Of a stretch of 45,615 nucleotides of DNA, positions 39,789 to 45,615 are shown one piece after another. How positions within the stretch are numbered: the first letter of the stretch is position 1; each line of letters begins with the position of its first letter. Location: positions 1 through 45,615 of IMG/VR virus record IMGVR_UViG_3300047157_000012, one strand, 5' to 3'. A program made the position numbers and the translations under genes. Source of the stretch: a virus. The notes beneath the pieces are model-generated. The model made no database searches. It worked only from the letters and a program-made list of their open reading frames with translations, and was not told the DNA's origin.

Positions 39789-41695
39789 TAAACTAAGTCA
39801 ACTATCTCACAGCTATCACCACTACATGCTAGTGTTTGACTACCTGCAGTATTATCTTCTTGTTCATACTCAGATAGTTTATCCCAATCAATACTATCAG
39901 GCATCTTGTCTAAAAGAATGTGATAGTCTGTAGCTAAACAATCTTGGTAAGGTGCTTGCTGATACGTGTGTTCATTGAATGGTAAGAATGATACACCTGA
40001 CATCTCATCGAAATGTTTATACACAAATGCACCTACCTCAAACCACTCGTTATTCTTTACGTTAATAGTAACAGATGGTTTATGTTCACACCATGATCGT
40101 TGATAGGCTAACCACATCTCTAGCTGTTCTATGGCAGACATATCAGCAGTAACTGTTGCACCCTCTGGAGCTTTCATAGGGAAGCTAAACACAGTAGTCT
40201 GGTCAGGCTTCATTACGTCTGGCTCATTAGGTATACCTTGATCCATCATGAACTGTGTCAACGGGTCTTTGTTGTCTCCACGTACAGTGCGAATATAATA
40301 GGCTGAGTGACGAGCGTGTATGCCACTGCTAGAGTCAACCAGTTGGCTGACAGTACCGCTTGGTTTAACACAGCTGATAGCAGTACTGACAGGGATATCA
40401 AGGCGTTCAGCCCACTTAGCATTAGTAGCAACGGCGATTTGTTTGAGGTGTTCAAGAGTTTTCTCCAGTCCTTTGTTAGCTTTTGTGGTTAAAGGGTTAT
40501 CCATGATACCTGTCATAGATACACCAAGTAATCTTTCTTCTTCAGTATTGTTCTGCCATGACTTACGTAAGTATGGGAACTTAGTGAATGATGATTGTAT
40601 TGTACCTAAGATAGTAGCTATACGTACCTTACGTTCTAAGTCTTCTGTATTATCAGTAGCTCTTACAACTACCTCTGTTAGATTACAGAATTGATTAGGC
40701 CGTAAAATTATTTCACTACATGGGTTAGTCCCGAACTCAAAGTTAGGGTCACGTCTTCCATTCTTAGCCGCTTGTTTCTTAGATGCTTGTCTGTTGAAGA
40801 TACCACGTTCACCTGAGCCTGACTCAACTAACGCCATCCACTCACGCATGAAAGATAAACTGTCAGGCTTCTCAGTATACGACACAGAGTTGTTAGCTAA
40901 GGCACGTTGTGGGTCATTGTCCCACCATGAGCCTGACTTAGCATGTCTCATACGATCATCTGATAGATTAGATAGAGAGATCATAGCTGATCTACGTACA
41001 CCACCTACTACAACTACTTCACCAATCTTACACATGATGTCGTGACATTCTAGTGATGATAGTTTACGTCCTTTAGCATCTTTAAATGTCTTGATAACAA
41101 AGTTGAATAGATCAATCAGAGGCATTGGGCCTGATGCTCTACCACCAAATGTCTTTAGCTTTGCACCTGCAGGTCGTACCTTAGACACATCCCATCTTGG
41201 TATCTCACCACTATAAAGCAATGCAATCATTTGACGTAGTGACTTAGCCCAACCTTCTTTACTATCTTTAACTACGATAGTGGTTTCACTTTCATACAAA
41301 AGCTCAGGTACTTCTGGTAGCTTAGTAACTGATTGACGTTCAACAGAGAAGCCAACACCAGTACCACACAGTAGAATAAACATAGCTTCATCAAATGCTT
41401 TGACATCATCTACAGCTAAGTATGAACAGTTATAACCTGCTGTATTGTCACGAGCTAAAGCTGGACCAGCAGTCATCAATGCTCTCATAGAAGGCATAAC
41501 TTCTAGTCCTAATATGGCCTGTTCAATCTCAGCTATCTGCTTAGGGTTATCACCTAATGCTGGACGTACTAGGTTCTTCATGTAGCGATCTACTGTTTCA
41601 CTCCATGTCTCCCTACGGCCTTCATCATCAAGCCAACGAGCATAACGTGACTTATGTATAAAGGATTGATAATCCGTTGGTAGTGTGTTGTTCAT
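39788..41695 (-). CDS. nrdJ: Ribonucleotide reductase class II, cobalamin-dependent
   Basis: 635 residues, in the range of short monomeric class II enzymes. Hallmarks include the substrate and allosteric region AGYNCSYLAVDDVKAFDEAM, LLCGTGVGFSVERQ, GEVVVVGGVRRSAMIS, the active-site loop FGTNPCSEIILRPNQFCNLT, the AISCVKPSGTVSQLVDSSSG loop and the C-terminal redox pair Cys 624 and Cys 629 (LACSGDSCE). It makes deoxyribonucleotides with adenosylcobalamin as radical source, without oxygen. GGAGATAATAG precedes the ATG. The phage depends on host B12. Glutaredoxin follows directly. Confidence 0.93.
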   Translation of the reverse strand: MNNTLPTDYQSFIHKSRYARWLDDEGRRETWSETVDRYMKNLVRPALGDNPKQIAEIEQAILGLEVMPSMRALMTAGPALARDNTAGYNCSYLAVDDVKAFDEAMFILLCGTGVGFSVERQSVTKLPEVPELLYESETTIVVKDSKEGWAKSLRQMIALLYSGEIPRWDVSKVRPAGAKLKTFGGRASGPMPLIDLFNFVIKTFKDAKGRKLSSLECHDIMCKIGEVVVVGGVRRSAMISLSNLSDDRMRHAKSGSWWDNDPQRALANNSVSYTEKPDSLSFMREWMALVESGSGERGIFNRQASKKQAAKNGRRDPNFEFGTNPCSEIILRPNQFCNLTEVVVRATDNTEDLERKVRIATILGTIQSSFTKFPYLRKSWQNNTEEERLLGVSMTGIMDNPLTTKANKGLEKTLEHLKQIAVATNAKWAERLDIPVSTAISCVKPSGTVSQLVDSSSGIHARHSAYYIRTVRGDNKDPLTQFMMDQGIPNEPDVMKPDQTTVFSFPMKAPEGATVTADMSAIEQLEMWLAYQRSWCEHKPSVTINVKNNEWFEVGAFVYKHFDEMSGVSFLPFNEHTYQQAPYQDCLATDYHILLDKMPDSIDWDKLSEYEQEDNTAGSQTLACSGDSCEIVDLV

Positions 41696-41731
41696 CTATT
41701 ATCTCCTGACCCTTGTATTTTGTTTCTGTTC

Positions 41732-42010
41732 TTACGACTGGATAAGCTTCTCGATATTTATGTCGGCAATCTCATCAAGGTTATAACCTATATCATTAGC
41801 AAGATTAGCTAAGTACCACAGTACATCACCTAATTCTTTAGCTACTTCATGCCTGTTAAAAGTACCATCACGTACTTGTTTCTTAACTTTCTCAGCTACC
41901 TCACCAGCTTCTCCACAAAGCCCCAACGTAGGGTATAGGACTTTGTGGGTTGCAGGGTAAATAGCAAAGCTTGCAGCTTTTATTTGGTATTCTCTAAAAC
42001 CAATAGCCAT
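41732..42010 (-). CDS. mazG: MazG-like nucleoside triphosphate pyrophosphohydrolase
   Basis: 92 residues. YPTLGLCGEAGEVAEKVKKQ holds Glu 34, Glu 37 and Glu 40, and VAKELGDVLWYLANLANDIG holds Glu 59 and Asp 62, the metal-binding pattern of MazG-type all-alpha NTP pyrophosphatases. Phage members are thought to hydrolyse dNTPs or to influence host ppGpp and nucleotide pools. AAAGGAA precedes the ATG. Located just upstream of nrdJ. Confidence 0.88.
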   Translation of the reverse strand: MAIGFREYQIKAASFAIYPATHKVLYPTLGLCGEAGEVAEKVKKQVRDGTFNRHEVAKELGDVLWYLANLANDIGYNLDEIADINIEKLIQS

Positions 42011-42035
42011 ATTCTTTCCTTTATTAAATTACTTT

Positions 42036-42245
42036 TTATTTTTTATCTTCGGCTTCATCTTTGATACCTAATGAATCTTTAAGTTCATTAGTCTTCATAT
42101 TTTGAATAGCCCTTACACATTGTCCCATGTGGTCAATAAGTGTAATAGAGTTTTGACCTAAGTTTAAGATAGACACAATCTCATTTTGTGCATCTGTAAA
42201 ATCTTTAGTATCAAATTCTTGTTCGTCAATAGTTATTTTAGTCAT
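42036..42245 (-). CDS. Small phage protein, unknown function
   Basis: 69 residues. TKITIDEQEFDTKDFTDAQN at the start is followed by a helical part (LIDHMGQCVRAIQNMKTNEL). Small proteins with this opening are common in marine and enteric phages, without known role. The start overlaps the end of the upstream 54-residue gene by 8 bases. No membrane segment, no catalytic motif. Confidence 0.68.
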   Translation of the reverse strand: MTKITIDEQEFDTKDFTDAQNEIVSILNLGQNSITLIDHMGQCVRAIQNMKTNELKDSLGIKDEAEDKK

Positions 42246-42402
42246 GCTGTTTTACCTCACAGTCAGTTACATTTATGTCATCTATATCATACAGATGATC
42301 TCGGATTACCTCACCTAGTACGGCAAGATTATACTTAGGGTCAACCTCTAAAAAGTTTGCAGTTGGGTCAACCTTAATTATTAGATTAATCTCATAGAGC
42401 AA
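42238..42402 (-). CDS. Small acidic protein with TTG start
   Basis: 54 residues, starting at TTG 42402. AGGAG lies 7 bases upstream, at ideal spacing, and no ATG is available. The translation (LLYEINLIIKVDPTANFLEV, then LGEVIRDHLYDIDDINVTDC) is acidic and looks like a small alpha-beta fold. It fills an otherwise empty 195-base gap and overlaps the next gene by 8 bases, as expected in this tightly packed operon. Not recognised. Confidence 0.65.
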   Translation of the reverse strand: MLYEINLIIKVDPTANFLEVDPKYNLAVLGEVIRDHLYDIDDINVTDCEVKQHD

Positions 42403-42440
42403 AGTGAAAGCTCCTAGTTATATTTAAGTTGATGAACAAG

Positions 42441-42677
42441 TCAAGAATCATTTGTGTATCCTGATATTATTAATGGTTCTATACTGTCATAGAAATAAGA
42501 TGACCATTCGTATGCGTCATTGAGTTCTTCAAAATAAAAATTACCATCAAACACATCACCATTCATTTCTGCCTTACATACTAATACGAAGTTAGCATCA
42601 TCAGGCCAATCATCACTATCAGGAGTATCATCTCTAGATGTTGGCCCAGATATTATACCCCAAATTTTAACACTCAT
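42441..42677 (-). CDS. Small phage protein, unknown function
   Basis: 78 residues from ATG 42677, chosen because it forms an ATGA overlap with the upstream nuclease stop; a longer in-frame start at 42734 would overlap by about 60 bases. The sequence SVKIWGIISGPTSRDDTPDS, LVCKAEMNGDVFDGNFYFEE, NDAYEWSSYFYDSIEPLIIS is acidic and beta-rich. No domain recognised. Confidence 0.68.
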   Translation of the reverse strand: MSVKIWGIISGPTSRDDTPDSDDWPDDANFVLVCKAEMNGDVFDGNFYFEELNDAYEWSSYFYDSIEPLIISGYTNDS

Positions 42678-43018
42678 TTTTTCCAGTTCCTTAATAGCTC
42701 CATGTAATGATCTATACTTATCATAACTATCCACGGTTGTCTATCGGATCTATAAAAAACTACAGGTTCACCTTTGGCATGATTACTTGCTTGATCTATG
42801 TAACCATACGCAGTCTTGAAGCCAGACTTACGCCTCTTAACTTCTATTGTAATAGGCATAGCTTTACGTGCGGCTGGTGACAACTGTATGTCCTCACCTG
42901 AGTCGCCCATAGTAGTTGACTTGATGTCATCAGGTTCAAACTCAGGGAATGTTTCAAGTAACTTATCCCTGACTTCTTGTTGACCTGTTCTACCTTTGGC
43001 TTTACCCGCCCTCGACAT
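42674..43018 (-). CDS. PD-(D/E)XK endonuclease
   Basis: 114 residues from ATG 43018. GKAKGRTGQQEVRDKLLETF at the start, then MGDSGEDIQLSPAARKAMPI and TIEVKRRKSG, give Asp 43 and the Glu 59-x-Lys 61 pair of PD-(D/E)XK nucleases. Similar small endonucleases occur beside replication genes in marine phages and may act as a junction resolvase or a host-DNA or recombination nuclease. Its start lies inside the restored end of the upstream exonuclease gene, which supports that restored frame. Confidence 0.75.
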   Translation of the reverse strand: MSRAGKAKGRTGQQEVRDKLLETFPEFEPDDIKSTTMGDSGEDIQLSPAARKAMPITIEVKRRKSGFKTAYGYIDQASNHAKGEPVVFYRSDRQPWIVMISIDHYMELLRNWKK

Positions 43019-43867
43019 CAAAGATCTCCTCTACATTAGGTTCTTTCTCAACATGTACTAAGTACTCAACACCATAAGAGTATTGGAACTTACGTGCATT
43101 AGGCCAACAAAGGTTCTTGAAGTCACAGTAAATGTACATGCCCTAGCTAACTTAGTATTAGGACTAGTTTTGCTGGCAGGTACTGGTGATATACGTTCAT
43201 CAGGTATTTTACCTGCAACCAATGATTTAGCATGTAGCATATCCTTCTTCTTAGTCTTCAGTTCTTTACTGAAGTCATACCTATCTAGACACATCTCACC
43301 TGTAACCTTATTGATTACAAGGAATGCACCTTCTTTTTTATTTGTTACAAGTGGATCTTCTTTACCTGCATAAACATAGGACGACAACTGAGACACATAT
43401 CCAAACGGATCTTCTTCTCTCAGCTTACCTTCTTTAAATTTCTTGAATGAGAAGGGGCTAGCTGTCTTAACATCTACAGTCATACCATCTATAACAGCAT
43501 CACGATGTCCCTTAATACCATGCACAGATAGTCTGTCTTGCATACCTACACAAGAATGACCAGAGGCTTTCACCATAGCTAGTATAAGCTCTTCTATCAT
43601 ATCACCATAGAAAAACATCAAGTACTTTTCAGCCTTAAGTTTGATACCTTCTTGTGCTTTGTTTACTTTGTACCACAACTTTCTGTCGCAGTCAGTACCA
43701 ACACCAGATAAGGATAAGTATCCTCTCGGTGCTTGTGGTTTACTAAATCTTGCAAGTGCTGTATCAGACACAGCTTTGCCCATCTCAGTACTAATGGCTT
43801 CATTCCAACCACCAACTCCTAAGAGTACATCTTCAAGATCTTTTATTAGTGTATCTATTGTTTTCAT
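43002..43867 (-). CDS. Cas4/RecB-like Fe-S exonuclease (one apparent frameshift)
   Basis: As read from the ATG at 43867, the frame ends at 43058 with an unlikely tail. In the -1 frame from about 43130 the sequence continues CDFKNLCWPNARKFQYSYG to a stop at 43002-43004. Adding one T to TTTAC restores ACTFYCDFKNLCWP and a 288-residue protein. Motifs are Cys 60 (TDCDRKLWYK), GHRDAVIDG with Asp 123 and VDVKTAS with Asp 132 and Lys 134, plus the C-x3-C-x5-C cluster after the shift. Together these give the four-Cys Fe-S site and catalytic core of Cas4/AddB-like nucleases. Probably a recombination or replication exonuclease. GAGGAG precedes the start. Confidence 0.75.
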
Positions 43868-43880
43868 ATTAACTCCTCAG

Positions 43881-43925
43881 TTAAAAAGTGGGGTAGGAAG
43901 AAAGGAAAGGAAACACCTACCCCAC
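43881..43925 (-). terminator. Strong hairpin terminator between the SSB and exonuclease genes
   Basis: On the - strand, GTGGGGTAGG (43925-43916) pairs perfectly with CCTACCCCAC (43897-43888) across an 18-base pyrimidine-rich loop, followed at once by TTTTT. This has the form of a rho-independent terminator. It lies between the SSB stop and the exonuclease start, so it would split the replication operon or attenuate the downstream metabolic genes. It could also be an RNase III-type processing site. Confidence 0.7.
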
Positions 43926-43934
43926 AAGTTGTGC

Positions 43935-44171
43935 TTAGAACAGTACCTCGTTCCCAGCCACAGGTTTAGAATCAGTTGAAGGTGGAGGAGAATCACCCTC
44001 GTCACGAACATATTCAACATGCTCTAAGACTTTAACCTTATCTAAACGTGTTCCAACTATACCTGACATCTTAGAGGTATCATACACTGATAGTAATACT
44101 TCTACAGTAGAACCATTACCTATAGTTCCATCTACATCATAGTCCCAAGGCTGTATCATCTGCCTTAACAA
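43935..44171 (-). CDS. ssb: Single-stranded DNA-binding protein, C-terminal fragment (gp2.5-like)
   Basis: This frame carries the C-terminal part of the SSB. From about 44155, PWDYDVDGTIGNGSTVEVLL, VYDTSKMSGIVGTRLDKVKV and LEHVEYVRDEG form the second half of the OB-fold, and the final acidic tail ends in VLF, as T7 gp2.5 ends in Phe for docking polymerase and helicase. It must be joined to the upstream piece by a one-base shift near 44153: deleting the G in ACAGCC gives KADDTPWDYDVDG. The ATG at 44171 has no ribosome binding site and is unlikely to be a real start. Confidence 0.68.
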   Translation of the reverse strand: MLRQMIQPWDYDVDGTIGNGSTVEVLLSVYDTSKMSGIVGTRLDKVKVLEHVEYVRDEGDSPPPSTDSKPVAGNEVLF

Positions 44172-44443
44172 CTACAGGTGCACCACTATCCCAATCACGT
44201 CCTGTATTAAACTTACGGACAAATCTAATTAGATGTCCTCTTCCTTGTGGATCAGGTTTACCCTTCTTAATAGAACGAGATGCTTTAAGTGCAGCCATAT
44301 TATCTTCATCTAAGATAACATCAATAGTACATGCACCATCGCACTCTCTATAAGCACCATCATATCCTAGCATATCTCTGTTAGCTAGCAAATACTTTTG
44401 CCCACTCACCTATACCTGTTAATTTTACTCTTCTTGTTGCCAT
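44137..44443 (-). CDS. ssb: Single-stranded DNA-binding protein, N-terminal part (gp2.5-like)
   Basis: The start with a ribosome binding site is ATG 44443 (GGAG at good spacing) and gives ATRRVKLTGIGEWAKVF. A stop follows at once, but the +1 frame continues ANRDMLGYDGAYRECDGACT, IDVILDEDNMAALKASRSIK and LIRFVRKFNTGRDWDSGAPV, the core of the OB-fold. Dropping one base near 44390 joins them. A second shift near 44153 leads to the C-terminal piece (43935-44171). The whole protein would be about 169 residues. It coats single strands during replication and lies directly after the polymerase gene. Confidence 0.68.
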
Positions 44444-44461
44444 AATTGGACTCCATTTCTG

Positions 44462-45615
44462 TTAATGTATTTCACTATACGTGTTACCGTACTGTACGTC
44501 AATACCAAGGTCAACATTTAATTTGAGTTCTTGGTTAACTTTTTCAATAGCCCAGTTAAGTGTTGCAGTATGATCACTCTCATCACCTACCTTAACTTGG
44601 TTAATTGACTCGTCGTGAAACTGCCCAAGTATATTGGGACGTTTCGTCATGTAGTATGCTACCCACTTGTCAAAGCAGTAAGCACCTGTTGATTGGTTAA
44701 GAGTAGAGAATACATCCTTCTCATACCTAAGACTGTGCCAGAACTTACTGACTGGGTTCTGTACCCACATCTCGTTGTTGATTGTACGAACTAGTTGAGA
44801 CTCAGAGAAAGCTTTTACTGACCAGTTACGATCCCAATATGCAGATAACAAAGCAGCTGCTTCATAGACTGGCATACCTGTGGTACGTGATAACTTAGGC
44901 GCACCAACACCATAGGTAGCAGAGTAGTTCACCACCTTGTAGTTCTTACGTAAGGACTTGAGTGAAGTCTTACCTGAGTTGTGATCATCTATCTGCTTTT
45001 GAGTTACAGCTCCAGCATGTTTAGCTAGGTCAAGGTGAGGATCAAAGCCTTCCTTGGACATCTCTTCAACATAATCTGGGTCGTAAGGTTTCATGTAATG
45101 ACGCTTAGTCGTATCCTCTAAGGATGTCATATCAGCACCACACAGTACATAACCATCATCAGCTATCAAGCAACCACGTATCTCCTTACCCCAAGGCTTA
45201 TCAACACCTGGTAGATTTACTAATGGCTTCCTATGCTTGAAGCGTAAAGTATTAGTAAGACCTGCAATACCTGCCTTAACATACCCATCACGTTCACACT
45301 CAACAAATGCTTGAAAAATAGACAGTCTGTGTTGAATAACAGTAAGACCATCAAGCACAGACACAGAGTTGTTAGTCTCTGCTAGTAACTTGACTGAGTC
45401 AGTAAGCTCACCATCCTTACGTACTTGAGGAATAGTTCTCTCACTACCATCATCTTCTTTGACATACTTATGAGTACAAGGATTCCAACCTAAAGAGTAC
45501 AACCAATCTTTAACTTGGTCGGACGAATTAGGATTAGGTTCTTCCCAACCTTTGACGATAGAGACAGGCTCATCGTGGTGGCTAGGTAGTCCATGCTCTG
45601 ACAGAAGATCGAACC
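44462..45615 (-). CDS. DNA polymerase family A, C-terminal part (runs off the window)
   Basis: The frame is open to the right edge, so only about 383 C-terminal residues are visible. An in-frame TTG at 45502 is not a likely start because similar coding sequence continues upstream (DEPVSIVKGWEEPNPNSSDQ). All three palm motifs are present: motif A CGADMTSLED (near 45133), motif B KSLRKNYKVVNYSATYGVGA, and motif C GQFHDESINQ with the metal-binding HD. This is a T7-like replicative polymerase. The exonuclease domain and any other N-terminal domain lie outside the window. The SSB gene follows 19 bases downstream. Confidence 0.92.
   Translation of the reverse strand, partial: FDLLSEHGLPSHHDEPVSIVKGWEEPNPNSSDQVKDWLYSLGWNPCTHKYVKEDDGSERTIPQVRKDGELTDSVKLLAETNNSVSVLDGLTVIQHRLSIFQAFVECERDGYVKAGIAGLTNTLRFKHRKPLVNLPGVDKPWGKEIRGCLIADDGYVLCGADMTSLEDTTKRHYMKPYDPDYVEEMSKEGFDPHLDLAKHAGAVTQKQIDDHNSGKTSLKSLRKNYKVVNYSATYGVGAPKLSRTTGMPVYEAAALLSAYWDRNWSVKAFSESQLVRTINNEMWVQNPVSKFWHSLRYEKDVFSTLNQSTGAYCFDKWVAYYMTKRPNILGQFHDESINQVKVGDESDHTATLNWAIEKVNQELKLNVDLGIDVQYGNTYSEIH

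Noticed and set aside
43083-43979. Reading frames of 96 and 112 residues on the + strand opposite the exonuclease gene
   Set aside because: They lie antisense to a gene with clear nuclease motifs and have no ribosome binding sites.
1-45615. tRNA genes, integrase gene or attachment site
   Set aside because: No tRNA-like structure and no tyrosine or serine integrase catalytic domain was found in the window. The recombinase-like segment before terL lacks a catalytic domain. A lysogeny module could lie outside the window.

Overview
The window reads as most of a tailed phage genome, best fitting a podovirus-like marine phage. The coding sequence is AT-rich and tightly packed, with many ATGA and TAATG stop/start overlaps and no host chromosomal genes. 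Several traits point to an alphaproteobacterial host (Rhodobacterales or SAR116-like): a DUF1127 protein, a GTA-type three-TM holin, a cobalamin-dependent class II ribonucleotide reductase and a GH108 endolysin. This host and a relationship to cobavirus or HMO-2011-like podoviruses are inferences from gene content, not from a database search.

Layout. Positions 1-869 are non-coding, with G-runs, direct repeats and two sigma70-like promoters. Positions 870-38614 are all on the + strand. They run: a lysis block (EF-hand membrane protein, holin, GH108 endolysin); a run of small, very basic proteins (2630-4373); a DUF1127 gene behind its own promoter and a start-masking hairpin; terminase small and large subunits; portal; a large HExxH/ParB-like polyvalent protein; scaffold; major capsid protein; two tail-tube genes; a very large S74 tail fibre, a glycine-rich adhesin and a second fibre; a cassette of signal-peptide and membrane proteins (26792-30197); an HlyC-like lysine acyltransferase; and the virion-internal (ejection) proteins, including a GH24 lysozyme. 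Positions 38611-45615 are all on the - strand and hold nucleotide metabolism and replication genes: DUF3310, nuclease-like protein, glutaredoxin, NrdJ, MazG, small proteins, two PD-(D/E)XK nucleases, a gp2.5-like SSB and the C-terminal part of a family A DNA polymerase that runs off the right edge.

How it works together. The - strand module would supply dNTPs (NrdJ with glutaredoxin, MazG, DUF3310) and replicate and process DNA. The + strand module builds, fills and releases particles. The two modules converge at about 38612, where there are palindromes and a terminator-like structure. Several + strand units start with related promoters (about TGTTGAC, 16-17 bp, TATAAC, often followed by TA). 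Two of these lie so close to the start codon that the transcripts would be nearly leaderless.

Main points of interest: the HlyC-like acyltransferase next to the virion-internal proteins; the portal-adjacent HExxH plus ParB-like protein as a candidate virion-delivered effector; the DUF1127 gene with a hairpin that masks its ribosome binding site; the exported-protein cassette; and six apparent single-base frameshifts confined to terL, the SSB gene and the Fe-S exonuclease gene, which are more likely sequence errors than biology but need checking.
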